The notes under the pieces were generated by a model. It was not told the DNA's origin. It ran no database searches and worked only from the letters and a program-made list of their open reading frames with translations. A program made the position numbers and the translations under genes. DNA of 64,000 nucleotides from the NCBI RefSeq assembly GCF_042610425.1, contig NZ_JBGJZM010000001.1, positions 496,001 to 560,000 on the forward strand. The letters are read 5' to 3'. Position 1 is the stretch's first letter. Each line of letters opens with the position of its first letter. Of the stretch, positions 42,567 through 51,851 are shown piece by piece. The DNA comes from Ectobacillus sp042610425. GTDB taxonomy: Bacteria > Bacillota > Bacilli > Bacillales > Bacillaceae_G.

Positions 42567-44618
42567 ATGTTTAAAAAGCTATTTGGTGTGCTTCAAAAAG
42601 TTGGTAAAGCGTTAATGCTTCCAGTAGCGATCTTACCAGCTGCAGGGTTATTGCTTGCGTTTGGTAATGCATTTCAAAACCCAGCACTTACGGATCGAAT
42701 TCCAGCTTTAAAGGTAGACTGGTTTACATTAGTAGCAAAAGTTATGGAACAATCTGGTAGTGTTGTTTTCTCGAACCTCTCTTTATTATTTGCAGTCGGG
42801 GTTGCAGTTGGTTTAGCAGGAGGAGAAGGCGTAGCTGCACTTGCAGCATTAGTAGGTTACCTTATCATGAATCAAACGATGAGCGTGGCACTAAATGTTG
42901 GAGCTAAGGTTGCTCTTCTAAGCGACAAAATGCCATTGAACTTTGGATTTAAAGATCCAGCCTATGCGTATGTTTTAGGTATTCCAACCTTACAAACCGG
43001 GGTATTTGGCGGGATTATAGTCGGTATTCTTGCAGCATACTGTTACAATAAATACTTCAATATTAATTTACCAACTTATTTAGGATTCTTTGCAGGAAAG
43101 CGTTTCGTTCCTATCGCAACAGCAGCATTCGCATTAATTCTTGGATTAGTAATGTGCTTTGTATGGCCGCCAATCCAATATGGATTAAACTCATTTTCGC
43201 ATAACATGATTGATGCAAACAGAACACTAGCGGCATTTATATTCGGAGTTATTGAACGTTCATTGATTCCATTTGGATTACATCACATTTTCTATGCTCC
43301 GTTCTGGTTTGAATTTGGCTCTTATACAGATAAATTAGGTAACATCGTACACGGTGACCAAAAAATCTTCTTTGCTCAAATTAAAGATGGTGCTCCATTA
43401 ACAGCTGGTACATTCATGACAGGTAAATTCCCATTCATGATGTTTGGTCTTCCAGCAGCAGCGCTTGCTATGTATCACGAAGCTCGTCCTGAAAACAAAG
43501 TATATGCTGCTGGTATCCTTGGTTCCGCTGCATTAACATCTTTCTTAACAGGTATTACAGAACCAATTGAATTCTCATTCTTATTTGTAGCACCAGTATT
43601 ATTCGGAGTTCATGCAATCTTTGCAGGTTTGTCTTTTATGACTATGCATATACTAGGCGTTAAAATCGGTATGACGTTCTCAGGTGGTTTAATTGACTTC
43701 TTACTATTCGGTGTTCTTCCAGGCCGTACTGCATGGTGGTGGGTCATTGTTGTAGGTATAGTATTCGCGTTTATTTACTACTTCGGATTCCGCTTTATTA
43801 TTCGTAAATGGGATCTTAAAACGCCAGGTCGTGAAGATGCAGAAGAACAATCTGAAGGTGGAACTACAGAAGCTGGAGAACTTCCACATGCAATTCTTGC
43901 AGCACTCGGTGGAAAAGAAAATATTGCTCATTTAGATGCATGTATCACACGTTTACGTGTACAAGTGAACGAACAAGACCAAGTTGATAAAAATCGTTTG
44001 AAAAAATTAGGTGCTGCAGGTGTACTTGAAGTAGGAAATAACATTCAAGCCATTTTTGGTCCTAAATCAGATATAATCAAAACGCAAATGCAAGATATTA
44101 TGAAAGGCCGTACGCCTCAAGTAGTGAAAGAAGTTGCTCCTACTAAAACGGTGAATACGAATGTAGTTGAAGAACTTATTGCTCCTATGCATGGGAAATT
44201 ACTTCCAATTACAGAAGTGCCGGACCAAGTATTCTCAGGAAAAATGATGGGTGATGGATTTGCGATTGAGCCGACTGAAGGTACGATTGTTTCTCCAGTA
44301 AACGGTGAAATCGTAAATGTTTTCCCTACAAAGCATGCAATTGGTATTCTTTCTGAAGGTGGAAAAGAAATCTTGATCCACATTGGTATCGATACAGTAA
44401 AATTGAATGGTGAAGGCTTTGAACTTCTCGTAGCACAAGGCGATAAAGTAACACAAGGTCAAGCATTATTGAAAGTAGATCTTGATTTCGTTAAGAAAAA
44501 TGCGCCTTCTATCATTTCACCAGTTGTCTTTACTAACTTACAAGAGGGACAACAAGTTATTCTTAAAAAGCAAGGTTCTGTAGTAAAAGGTGAAAAGGGT
44601 GCCATAACGATTAAGTAA
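42567..44618 (+). CDS. ptsG: PTS system glucose-specific EIICBA component
   Basis: This permease imports glucose with phosphorylation at the cytoplasmic membrane. The EIIC domain (about 1-420) has roughly ten hydrophobic segments and the conserved GITEPIEFSFLFVAP glucose-binding loop. The EIIB domain has its phospho-Cys in LDACITRLRVQV (about residue 458). The EIIA domain begins near residue 535 (APMHGKLLPITEVPD) with the active His in KEILIHIGIDTVKL (about 605). 683 residues is full length. ATG 42567 follows AAAGGAGGAAG. ptsH and ptsI follow. Confidence 0.97.
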   Translation: MFKKLFGVLQKVGKALMLPVAILPAAGLLLAFGNAFQNPALTDRIPALKVDWFTLVAKVMEQSGSVVFSNLSLLFAVGVAVGLAGGEGVAALAALVGYLIMNQTMSVALNVGAKVALLSDKMPLNFGFKDPAYAYVLGIPTLQTGVFGGIIVGILAAYCYNKYFNINLPTYLGFFAGKRFVPIATAAFALILGLVMCFVWPPIQYGLNSFSHNMIDANRTLAAFIFGVIERSLIPFGLHHIFYAPFWFEFGSYTDKLGNIVHGDQKIFFAQIKDGAPLTAGTFMTGKFPFMMFGLPAAALAMYHEARPENKVYAAGILGSAALTSFLTGITEPIEFSFLFVAPVLFGVHAIFAGLSFMTMHILGVKIGMTFSGGLIDFLLFGVLPGRTAWWWVIVVGIVFAFIYYFGFRFIIRKWDLKTPGREDAEEQSEGGTTEAGELPHAILAALGGKENIAHLDACITRLRVQVNEQDQVDKNRLKKLGAAGVLEVGNNIQAIFGPKSDIIKTQMQDIMKGRTPQVVKEVAPTKTVNTNVVEELIAPMHGKLLPITEVPDQVFSGKMMGDGFAIEPTEGTIVSPVNGEIVNVFPTKHAIGILSEGGKEILIHIGIDTVKLNGEGFELLVAQGDKVTQGQALLKVDLDFVKKNAPSIISPVVFTNLQEGQQVILKKQGSVVKGEKGAITIK

Positions 44619-44640
44619 TACGACTTAAAATGTTCATAAT

Positions 44641-44682
44641 ATAGAATGGGTAAGGTAGTTGACGCTATCTTACCCATTCTAT
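44641..44682 (+). terminator. Stem-loop between ptsG and ptsH
   Basis: ATAGAATGGGTAAGGTAG and CTATCTTACCCATTCTAT pair over 18 bp with one G-U and a 6-base loop. No T-run follows, so it may be a partial terminator or processing/stability element that sets the ptsG to ptsHI ratio. Confidence 0.65.
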
Positions 44683-44749
44683 ACAATGTTTTACGTGTAG
44701 TACGTATTTCTATGCAAAATACTATTGATTGTTAAAGGGGACTACGATT

Positions 44750-45013
44750 ATGGAAAAATTATTTAAAGTAACGAGTGAATCTGGTATACATGCTCGTCCA
44801 GCTACTTTGTTAGTAAATGCTGCTAGTAAATTCAACTCCGAAATAAATTTAGCATATTCTGGTAAAACTGTGAACTTGAAATCGATTATGGGTGTAATGT
44901 CTTTGGGTATTCAAGAAGGTTCAGAAATTAAAATTACTGCAAATGGTGATGATGCGGATCAAGCACTAGCAGCAATTGAAGAAACATTGAAAAAAGAAGG
45001 TCTAGGAGAATAA
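44750..45013 (+). CDS. ptsH: Phosphocarrier protein HPr
   Basis: HPr passes phosphate from enzyme I to sugar permeases, and in its Ser-phosphorylated form is the CcpA corepressor. The 87-residue protein has the active His in SGIHARPATLLV (residue 14 here, conventional 15) and the regulatory Ser in LKSIMGVMSLG (residue 45, conventional 46). ATG 44750 follows AAAGGGGAC. It overlaps ptsI by one base (TAATG). Confidence 0.98.
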   Translation: MEKLFKVTSESGIHARPATLLVNAASKFNSEINLAYSGKTVNLKSIMGVMSLGIQEGSEIKITANGDDADQALAAIEETLKKEGLGE

Positions 45014-46725
45014 TGGCTCTAACAATTAAAGGGATTGCCGCATCAAGCGGAATTGCAATTGCTAAAGCGTTCCGTTTAGAAAATCCTGATCTTACTATTG
45101 AAAGAAAAGCTATTACTGATGCAGATAGTGAAATCGCTCGTTTGGATGCAGCTCTTGCTAAGTCCAAAGATGAACTTACTTCTATTAAGGATGTTGCATT
45201 TAAAGAACTAGGTGCCGATAAAGCCGCTATCTTTGAAGCGCATTTGTTAGTATTAAATGATCCTGAACTTGTTAATCCTGTTAAAGAAAAGATTACGAAT
45301 GAAGGAACTAACGCTGAGTTTGCAATGAATGAAGTAGCTACCATGTTCGTTAGTCTATTTGAAGGAATGGACAATGAATATATGAAAGAGCGGGCTGCTG
45401 ATATTCGCGACGTAACAAAACGTGTACTTGCACATTTACTAGGTGTTCAATTTTCAAATCCTAGTACGATTTCTGAAGAAGTGATTATCATCGCAGAAGA
45501 TTTAACACCCTCTGACACAGCACAACTTAATCGCAAGTATGCATTAGGGTTCACTACTAATATTGGTGGTCGTACATCTCACTCTGCAATTATGGCTCGT
45601 TCTCTTGAAATTCCTGCTGTTGTTGGTTCAAAAGTAGTTATGGAGGAAATTCAAAACGGTGATCTAGTCATTGTTGATGGTTTAGATGGTGAAGTAATCG
45701 TTAATCCTTCTGAAGATATTCTTCGTTCTTATCAAGACAAGAAGGAAAAGTTTGAAGAACAAAAAACTGTTTGGGCACAGCTAAAGGATGAGCCTACTTA
45801 TACAAGTGATGGCCACCAAGTTGAACTTGTTGCAAACATTGGTACTCCTAAAGATGTAGTTGGCGTGAAAAATAATGGTGGTGAAGGCGTCGGCTTGTAT
45901 CGTACTGAATTTTTGTATATGGGACGTGACTCTTTCCCTACTGAAGATGAGCAATTTGAAGCATATAAAACGGTATTAGAAAATATGGAGGGAAAACCTG
46001 TAGTCGTTCGTACACTGGATATCGGCGGTGACAAGGAACTTTCTTATTTACAATTGCCGAAGGAAATGAATCCGTTTTTAGGATACCGTGCCATTCGTCT
46101 ATGCTTAGATGATCAAGCTATTTTCCGTACACAGCTTCGTGCCTTGCTTCGTGCTAGTGTCTATGGCAACTTGAAAATTATGTTCCCAATGATTGCGACA
46201 TTAGATGAATTCCGCCAAGCAAAGAGCGTATTATTGGAAGAAAAAGCGAAACTTATTGCAGAAGGTGTATCGGTTTCTGAAACAATCGAAATTGGTATGA
46301 TGGTTGAAATTCCGGCATCAGCAGTTCTTGCTGATCAATTTGCGAAGGAAGTAGATTTCTTCTCTGTTGGAACAAATGATCTAATCCAATACACAATGGC
46401 AGCAGATCGTATGAATGAACAAGTATCTTATTTGTATCAACCATACAATCCCTCTATTTTACGTCTTGTGAAAATGGTCATTGATGCAGCACACAAAGAA
46501 GGAAAATGGGCTGGTATGTGTGGTGAAATGGCTGGAGATGCCCTTGCCATTCCGTTATTGATTGGATTAGGATTAGACGAATTTAGTATGAGTGCAACAT
46601 CTGTATTGCCGGCCCGTACTCAAATTCGTAAACTTTCAAAAACAGCAATGGAAGAACTTGCAACAAAGGCGCTTACTATGTCTACAGCTAGTGAAGTTGT
46701 CGAACTTGTGAAATCCATTTCATAA
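45013..46725 (+). CDS. ptsI: Phosphoenolpyruvate-protein phosphotransferase (enzyme I)
   Basis: Enzyme I starts the PTS phosphorelay by taking phosphate from PEP. The 570-residue protein has the phosphorylated His in GGRTSHSAIMARSLEIPAVV (about residue 190), and the PEP-binding barrel with GVGLYRTEFLYM, LDIGGDKELSYL and the catalytic Cys in GKWAGMCGEMAGD (about residue 502). ATG 45013 shares its A with the ptsH stop codon, so translation is coupled. Confidence 0.98.
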   Translation: MALTIKGIAASSGIAIAKAFRLENPDLTIERKAITDADSEIARLDAALAKSKDELTSIKDVAFKELGADKAAIFEAHLLVLNDPELVNPVKEKITNEGTNAEFAMNEVATMFVSLFEGMDNEYMKERAADIRDVTKRVLAHLLGVQFSNPSTISEEVIIIAEDLTPSDTAQLNRKYALGFTTNIGGRTSHSAIMARSLEIPAVVGSKVVMEEIQNGDLVIVDGLDGEVIVNPSEDILRSYQDKKEKFEEQKTVWAQLKDEPTYTSDGHQVELVANIGTPKDVVGVKNNGGEGVGLYRTEFLYMGRDSFPTEDEQFEAYKTVLENMEGKPVVVRTLDIGGDKELSYLQLPKEMNPFLGYRAIRLCLDDQAIFRTQLRALLRASVYGNLKIMFPMIATLDEFRQAKSVLLEEKAKLIAEGVSVSETIEIGMMVEIPASAVLADQFAKEVDFFSVGTNDLIQYTMAADRMNEQVSYLYQPYNPSILRLVKMVIDAAHKEGKWAGMCGEMAGDALAIPLLIGLGLDEFSMSATSVLPARTQIRKLSKTAMEELATKALTMSTASEVVELVKSIS

Positions 46726-46726
46726 A

Positions 46727-46765
46727 AGAAAAAGCTAGCTATACATACAATAGCTAGCTTTTTCT
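46727..46765 (+). terminator. Intrinsic terminator after ptsI
   Basis: AGAAAAAGCTAGCTA and TAGCTAGCTTTTTCT form a perfect 15-bp stem around nine bases. It can act in both directions. Confidence 0.9.
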
Positions 46766-46793
46766 AATATGCTCACTTTTAAATTTTTTCTAT

Positions 46794-46975
46794 TTACGTG
46801 AATGGGTTTATTCCGCTATATGCGGGCAAGTAAGACCCTGACTTCATGGTTTTAGAAAATCGGAAAAGGCTAAGTGGGGATAAGGTTGCCTGTAAAAGTT
46901 CAGGTTGTACTTTGCTAACGTAGAGGATGAAGAAAACCCACACTAATGGAAGTTTCATTTTATAAAAACTTGACA
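46794..46975 (+). repeat. Second copy of the ~190-base dispersed intergenic repeat
   Basis: This copy shares ordered blocks with 2279-2491: tacgtg.atgggtt, agtaag, actTCA, tttagaaaatcg, aaaaggcta, gtaaaa, gatgaagaaaac, cactaatggaagtttca. It contains its own short inverted repeat (TCCGCTATATGCGGG). There is no coding signal. It fills most of the gap between ptsI and the ArsR gene, and with its terminal TTTTATAAAA may influence or carry the promoter of the latter. Confidence 0.7.
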
Positions 46976-47036
46976 TTTTATATTCTTTTTTATATGATTC
47001 GTTCATAAGTTTAAGCAAACGAAAGGATGAATTTAA

Positions 47037-47339
47037 ATGGGGCAAACAGCCATTGATACATTTCGAGTGTGTATTCCTCTTTTTCAAGCATTGAGCGATC
47101 CAGCACGTCAAGATATCATTTTATTGCTAGCTGAACACGAGGCACTAACTGTTAATGAAATAACCGAGAATGCTACATTATCTCGTCCTGCTATATCTCA
47201 CCATTTAAAGATACTACGGGATAATCATCTCGTCTCTATTAAGCAACGTGGAACTCAGCGATACTATTCTCTTGAAATAGAGGAATCCGTCATGATGTTA
47301 AAAACATTAATAGCTACCGTTGAAGAAACGTGTATATGA
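47037..47339 (+). CDS. ArsR family transcriptional regulator
   Basis: The 100-residue winged-helix protein has the ArsR core: LSDPARQDIILLLAEHEALT, then the recognition helix LSRPAISHHLKILRDNHLVS and wing KQRGTQRYYSLE. No metal-binding Cys motif (ELCVCDL type) is present, so a metal sensor role is doubtful; SdpR-like and other non-metal members look like this. ATG 47037 follows AAAGGATG. No transporter or toxin gene is adjacent that would name its target. Confidence 0.88.
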   Translation: MGQTAIDTFRVCIPLFQALSDPARQDIILLLAEHEALTVNEITENATLSRPAISHHLKILRDNHLVSIKQRGTQRYYSLEIEESVMMLKTLIATVEETCI

Positions 47340-47350
47340 GCTGAAATGTT

Positions 47351-47605
47351 TTACACTATGATAACAGCTATATCTTCTAGACGAATCCGTAATAATCCTG
47401 GTTTCGGAATTGAGCCACCAGAAAATAATGCAATGTTTCCAGTCATTCCTTCGTATTGCACCATACTAAAAGATTTATGAACATTTCGTATGAAAATTTG
47501 CGTGATGATACTTCCAGGGGACAATCCGTGTAGCAATTCTTCCTGTTTACGTTCAACTGGATGATTTATGTTATAGTGTTCTTCATATCTGTTCATCCAA
47601 AACAT
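47351..47605 (-). CDS. Hypothetical protein, 84 residues
   Basis: I do not recognise this protein. It starts MFWMNRYEEHYNINHPVER, has no membrane helix or signal peptide, and ends in a hydrophobic beta-rich half (LLRIRLEDIAVIIV). ATG 47605 is supported by GGAGAGAGATAGG upstream. It is convergent with the ArsR gene, with only 11 bases between the two stop codons and no clear terminator. Confidence 0.55.
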   Translation of the reverse strand: MFWMNRYEEHYNINHPVERKQEELLHGLSPGSIITQIFIRNVHKSFSMVQYEGMTGNIALFSGGSIPKPGLLRIRLEDIAVIIV

Positions 47606-47764
47606 TGCCTATCTCTCTCCTCTATTCATGTAGTTTTTTATTCTGAATAAACCTAGAAAGTGTAAGTAAGAAATAATAGTATTTTCTATATTCAATCTAA
47701 CTTCGTTACTGTTACTGTATTCAAAGCAAGGTATGGTTTGAATAGGCGTTTTGCGGAGAATGAA

Positions 47765-47803
47765 AAATAAACAGGTATCTATGAAATAGATGCCTGTTTA
47801 TTT
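47765..47803. terminator. Terminator at end of the small membrane protein gene
   Basis: AAATAAACAGGTATCTAT and ATAGATGCCTGTTTATTT pair over 18 bp with one G-U and a 3-base loop. It overlaps the stop of the leftward gene. Confidence 0.8.
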
Positions 47804-48016
47804 TTCTTTCGTTTTATAATATACGATAAAATAAACCGGTATTGCTAAAAGAAATGGGAGAAGAGAATGTAGAATTCTTTCTACTACTCCATTCTGAATG
47901 AGCGGCTCTTTTGCTAATTGTAATATGGAAATATTGAAAATGTCCCCGGTTAAGTAAAGAAGCAAAACGGTTACAAGATAGCAGAGCACCGCCATAAAGC
48001 TTCCATGTACTTTCAA
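47798..48016 (-). CDS. Small two-helix membrane protein
   Basis: This 72-residue protein has two hydrophobic segments (FMAVLCYLVTVLLLYLTG and LLPFLLAIPVYFIVYYK) and ends KTKEK. No family is recognised. TTG 48016 lies a few bases after GGAGGAGTATG. It stands alone upstream of the dehydrogenase gene, in divergent orientation. Confidence 0.6.
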   Translation of the reverse strand: MKVHGSFMAVLCYLVTVLLLYLTGDIFNISILQLAKEPLIQNGVVERILHSLLPFLLAIPVYFIVYYKTKEK

Positions 48017-48211
48017 ACATACTCCTCCATCTATCTATAGTTTGTGTTTATTCTAGCATAAGTGTAGCAAAAAATACATGATATATCTGAATGAATCGAC
48101 TACAAAGCCATTTTTCTCATTGTTACAGTATCGATTTAAGAAGATATTTTGTTATACTATTAGAAATAGTATAACAATAGGTAAGATGTTTTAAAAAGGA
48201 GAGAATATTAT

Positions 48212-49081
48212 ATGAATGAATCAAAAGTTGTTGGATTTATTGGAACGGGAGTTATGGGAAAAAGTATGGTCCGCCATTTACTACAAGGTGGTTATTCCGT
48301 TCATATATACAATCGTACGAAAGCAAAGGCTGCTGATTTAATAGAAGAAGGAGCTATTTGGGAAGAGAGTCCCCGAGAAATCGCAAAAAAGGCAAGTGTT
48401 GTAATGACAATGGTTGGCTATCCTTATGACGTGGAGGAGGTCTATCTTGGTGAAGAAGGTCTCGTAGAGAATGCGAAGGAAGGAACTATATTTATCGATT
48501 TTACTACCTCAACTCCGACACTTGCAAAGCGTATCTATGAAGAAACGAAGAAAAGAAATATGCATAGTATTGATGCACCAGTCTCTGGTGGGGATATTGG
48601 TGCAAAGGAAGCGAAACTTGCTATTATGGTTGGCGGGGATGAGGAAGTTTTTCAGGCTTGTTTGCCTATGTTAAACTTGCTAGGAAAAAATATTATATTG
48701 CAAGGTCCTGCAGGGAGTGGTCAGCATACAAAAATGTGTAACCAAATTGCTATAGCCTCCAACATGATTGGGGTATGTGAAGCAATCGCATATGCTCAAA
48801 AGTCCGGACTTGAACCGAAAAGGGTTTTAGAGAGTATTGCGTCAGGTGCAGCTGGTAGTTTTTCGTTAAGTAACTTAGCTCCCCGTATGATAGAAGGAAA
48901 CTTCGATCCTGGATTTTATATTAAACATTTTATTAAAGATATGAAAATTGCTTTAGAAGAAGCAGAAGCGATGAAACTAGAAGTACCTGGTTTATCCTTA
49001 GCGAAACAAATGTATGAGGAATTAGCAAAACAAGGTGAAGAAAATAATGGAACACAGGCCCTTATTAAACGTTATATATAA
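48212..49081 (+). CDS. Beta-hydroxyacid dehydrogenase (YkwC / 3-hydroxyisobutyrate dehydrogenase family)
   Basis: A 289-residue NAD(P)-dependent dehydrogenase. The Rossmann motif is VGFIGTGVMGKSMVRHLL at the N-terminus; the substrate motif DAPVSGGDIGAKEAKL (about residue 118) and the catalytic Lys in GSGQHTKMCNQIAI (about residue 173) follow. The C-terminal helical domain includes IKHFIKDMKIALEEA. Exact substrate (3-hydroxyisobutyrate, glyoxylate/succinic semialdehyde or other) cannot be decided. RBS AAAAAGGAGAG. B. subtilis ykwC is also downstream of ptsI. Confidence 0.92.
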   Translation: MNESKVVGFIGTGVMGKSMVRHLLQGGYSVHIYNRTKAKAADLIEEGAIWEESPREIAKKASVVMTMVGYPYDVEEVYLGEEGLVENAKEGTIFIDFTTSTPTLAKRIYEETKKRNMHSIDAPVSGGDIGAKEAKLAIMVGGDEEVFQACLPMLNLLGKNIILQGPAGSGQHTKMCNQIAIASNMIGVCEAIAYAQKSGLEPKRVLESIASGAAGSFSLSNLAPRMIEGNFDPGFYIKHFIKDMKIALEEAEAMKLEVPGLSLAKQMYEELAKQGEENNGTQALIKRYI

Positions 49082-49117
49082 GGGTAAGGCAATAAATAAT
49101 TTATCTATAGGATATGA

Positions 49118-49149
49118 AAACAGTCCTCCAAACGTTTGGAGGACTGTTT
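49118..49149. terminator. Perfect palindromic terminator after dehydrogenase gene
   Basis: AAACAGTCCTCCAAAC is followed directly by its exact complement, 16+16 bases with no spacer. In RNA the central bases would form the loop. It can end both flanking genes. Confidence 0.85.
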
Positions 49150-49187
49150 GTATTGATAGCATAAAAAGATTGTATAAATCTATGTGA

Positions 49188-49457
49188 TTATAGCCGTGCT
49201 TTGACACGTTGCTCTTTTGTGAATGGTTCAACATCATCAAGTTCTGTAGTGGTAGCGGGTACACGATTTTTAATAATCAATATGGTAAACAACAATGAAA
49301 CAGGAATAGCTAAATAATAGCTTAATATGGCAGCGCTTACAACTGAAGCGATAAAACCGAACATTCCTAATTCTAATTTATCCCGTATCGCTCCTATTAC
49401 AGCGGGTACTATACCACAAATCATACCGATTATGACTGTGCTTATTAAATAGTACAT
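49188..49457 (-). CDS. Small membrane protein, 89 residues
   Basis: The protein has two or three hydrophobic segments (ISTVIIGMICGIVPAVIGAI, FIASVVSAAILSYYLAIPV, LLFTILIIKN) and a charged C-terminus (DDVEPFTKEQRVKARL). It looks like a small conserved inner-membrane protein of unknown function. ATG 49457 follows AAAAGGAG. Transcribed alone between the dehydrogenase and mtnE. Confidence 0.65.
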   Translation of the reverse strand: MYYLISTVIIGMICGIVPAVIGAIRDKLELGMFGFIASVVSAAILSYYLAIPVSLLFTILIIKNRVPATTTELDDVEPFTKEQRVKARL

Positions 49458-49652
49458 TCGATCATCTCCTTTTTGTAGAAACCTAAAAAAAGAAAATATG
49501 GATTAAAATAACTTTATCTACTTCCATTATATACACGTTGCACCGAAAATGTTCATAAATATTTCACAAATTTGTGCTTTTTTAGTCAAAACAAAAAGGA
49601 GGATTAGGCTGATACCAGAAAATGAGGATGAAAATAAGGTTATAAACAGAAA

Positions 49653-49686
49653 AAAGGTGATACAAATCAGTGTTTGCACCACCTTT
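49653..49686 (-). terminator. Terminator of mtnE transcript
   Basis: AAAGGTGGTGCAAA and TTTGTATCACCTTT (minus strand) pair over 14 bp with two G-U pairs, followed by TTTTCTG. Confidence 0.7.
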
Positions 49687-49715
49687 AACCATGTGAAAAT
49701 CATTCCAATCTTTTT

Positions 49716-50912
49716 TTACTTTCTCTGGATTGCTTCATCTTTATTAAAAATATGTAACGCTTCAATTCGTTTGACTGCTTCTTGTAAACGATCTTCACTA
49801 TGAAGCAAACCGACGCGGACAAATCCTTCTCCGTATTCCCCAAATCCGATTCCTGGTGCAACAGCCACATATGCTTTTTCTAGCAATACATCTGCAAAGG
49901 TTTGAGAAGTATATCCTTCTGGTACGGATAGCCATGCGAAAAAGGAGCCCTCAGGAGCTGTAACTTTCCATCCTATGTCGTGACAAGCAGATATGAAGGC
50001 TTGTCGACGTGATGCATACATGGCAACAAGCTCTCTAACAGATGCTTGCTCATGGAGCAATGCTTGCTTTGCTGCTTCTTGGATTGCACCGAAAACACTG
50101 ACATACATATGGTCTTGTATTAACTGAATTGCTTCAATGACGCTAGCATTACCTACTGCAAAGGCAATTCTCCAGCCTGCCATATTAAATGTTTTGGACA
50201 TCGTATAGATTTCAATTCCAATATCTTTTGCACCGTTTGTTTGTAAAAAACTCATTGGTTTGTTTTGAAATCCGATAGCACCATAGGCAAAATCATGGCA
50301 AACAAGAATGTGATGCTGCTTTGCAAAAGCAACTGTTTCATCAAAAAATTCCTTTGTTGCAACTGCTCCCGTTGGATTATTTGGATAATTTAAAAACATT
50401 AGTTTTGCCTTTGTAGCGGTTTGTTCAGAAATTGCTGTGTAATCGGGTAAGTACTGATTACTTGCTAAAAGTGGCATCATTTCCATTTTTGCCTTTGCCA
50501 AAGCAACTCCAGACCAGTAGTCTGGGTAACCAGGATCAGGGACGAGAATCGTATCACCTGGCTCAGTAAAGCAAAGAGGTAACTCGACAAGTCCTGTTTT
50601 TCCTCCAAAAAGAACAGCAATCTCTGTTTCGGGATTCAGTGATACACCGTATTCTTTTTCATAGAATAGGGCAACCGCTTCTTTTAAAGAAGAATGACCA
50701 CGAAATGGAGGATATTTATGGTGAAGCGGGTCACTTGCAGCGGATTGCAAGGTCTGCACTATAGAAAGAGGTGTAGGCTGATCTGGATTTCCCTGTCCAA
50801 GATTAATGACATCATGGCCTTTCGCAATGCTTGCATTTACTTTTTGAACGAGTGAGGCAAAAAACTGCGTTGGTAATTCTGATAGTGTTTGTGAAGGTTT
50901 GAAATATTCCAT
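49716..50912 (-). CDS. mtnE: PLP-dependent aminotransferase, methionine-salvage type
   Basis: Class I/II aminotransferase of 398 residues. The lysine for PLP is in YTMSKTFNMAGWRIAFA (about residue 233); FLNYPNNPTGA and the C-terminal Arg in GFVRVGLL are also family-conserved. Divergent mtnU supports MtnE, which converts 2-keto-4-methylthiobutyrate to methionine, as in B. subtilis ykrV-ykrU. ATG 50912 follows AGAGGTGC; an in-frame upstream ATG (50942) lies before that site. Other aminotransferase roles remain possible. No S-box was seen in the divergent region. Confidence 0.85.
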   Translation of the reverse strand: MEYFKPSQTLSELPTQFFASLVQKVNASIAKGHDVINLGQGNPDQPTPLSIVQTLQSAASDPLHHKYPPFRGHSSLKEAVALFYEKEYGVSLNPETEIAVLFGGKTGLVELPLCFTEPGDTILVPDPGYPDYWSGVALAKAKMEMMPLLASNQYLPDYTAISEQTATKAKLMFLNYPNNPTGAVATKEFFDETVAFAKQHHILVCHDFAYGAIGFQNKPMSFLQTNGAKDIGIEIYTMSKTFNMAGWRIAFAVGNASVIEAIQLIQDHMYVSVFGAIQEAAKQALLHEQASVRELVAMYASRRQAFISACHDIGWKVTAPEGSFFAWLSVPEGYTSQTFADVLLEKAYVAVAPGIGFGEYGEGFVRVGLLHSEDRLQEAVKRIEALHIFNKDEAIQRK

Positions 50913-51011
50913 CTTTTGCACCTCTTCTAAAAATTGTTGCAATTCTAGTGACCAATAATATATCGTTATTAGTAGTTTGTAAAGTATATTTTTATGAAGG
51001 GGGAGTAAATC

Positions 51012-51794
51012 ATGAAGGTTGCATGCTTACAACTGGATATTTGTTTTGGGGATGTTGGGGCAAATGTAGATTATGCCGAAAAAGAGATAGAACATGTTAT
51101 GGAGGAGGAACGTCCAGATGTCGTGTTGTTACCAGAATTATGGACAACTGGTTATGATTTAGAACGTTTGAATGTGCTTGCTGATGAAGATGGAGCGGTT
51201 TCTAAACGTATATTAAGTGATTGGGCAAAGCGTTTTGAAGTGAATATAGTTGGCGGTAGTATTGCAAAGCAAACGGGTGAGCTTGTTACGAATACGATGT
51301 ATACTTTTAATAAAAAAGGCGAACAAATTGGTGAATATAGCAAAGTACATTTGTTTAAGCTCATGAATGAGCATAAATTTTTGTCATCGGGTAATGAAAA
51401 GGGAGATTTCCTGTTGGATTCCACCCCATGTGCAGGGCTAATCTGCTATGATATTCGTTTTCCCGAGTGGGTACGTACTCATACTGCGCAAGGAGTAGAA
51501 GTATTATTTATTGTAGCAGAATGGCCGTTGTCACGACTCGCTCATTGGCGCATCTTACTACAAGCACGTGCGATTGAAAATCAATGCTTCGTGGTTGCAT
51601 GTAATCGAAGTGGTAACGATACTAGTACGACGTATGCAGGACATTCCATGGTGATAGATCCGTGGGGAGAGATTATAGCTGAGGCCGGGGAAAAAGCTGA
51701 AAATTTAATCGCTACATTTGATGTAGAAAAAATAGTGCGAGTACGAAACAAAATTCCAGTGTTTGAGGATCGTCGGCCAGATTTATACAAGTAA
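51012..51794 (+). CDS. mtnU: Carbon-nitrogen hydrolase (omega-amidase type, MtnU-like)
   Basis: Nitrilase-superfamily amidase of 260 residues. The catalytic triad is visible: Glu in VVLLPELWTTGYDL (about residue 43), Lys in GEYSKVHLF (about 113) and Cys in GLICYDIRFPEWVR (about 146). Enzymes of this type hydrolyse 2-oxoglutaramate or 2-oxosuccinamate, the co-products of glutamine- or asparagine-dependent transamination. This suits its divergent pairing with mtnE. ATG 51012 follows AAGGGGGAG. Confidence 0.88.
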   Translation: MKVACLQLDICFGDVGANVDYAEKEIEHVMEEERPDVVLLPELWTTGYDLERLNVLADEDGAVSKRILSDWAKRFEVNIVGGSIAKQTGELVTNTMYTFNKKGEQIGEYSKVHLFKLMNEHKFLSSGNEKGDFLLDSTPCAGLICYDIRFPEWVRTHTAQGVEVLFIVAEWPLSRLAHWRILLQARAIENQCFVVACNRSGNDTSTTYAGHSMVIDPWGEIIAEAGEKAENLIATFDVEKIVRVRNKIPVFEDRRPDLYK

Positions 51795-51804
51795 AATGGA
51801 AGAA

Positions 51805-51843
51805 AATCAGGCTAGCCTTCATAGGATAAGGACTAGTCTGATT
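51805..51843. terminator. Terminator between mtnU and small membrane protein gene
   Basis: AATCAGGCTAGCCTT pairs with AAGGACTAGTCTGATT with a bulge; a T-rich tract follows on the plus strand. Confidence 0.65.
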
Positions 51844-51851
51844 CGCTTTTC

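Noticed and set aside
49549..49803. 84-codon rightward frame with AAGGAGG inside it
   Set aside because: The ribosome binding site is followed by no start codon at proper spacing, and the frame runs antisense into mtnE and over its terminator; it looks like chance.
50913..51011. S-box (SAM riboswitch) between mtnE and mtnU
   Set aside because: The 100-base divergent gap is too short for two leaders and contains no S-box consensus.
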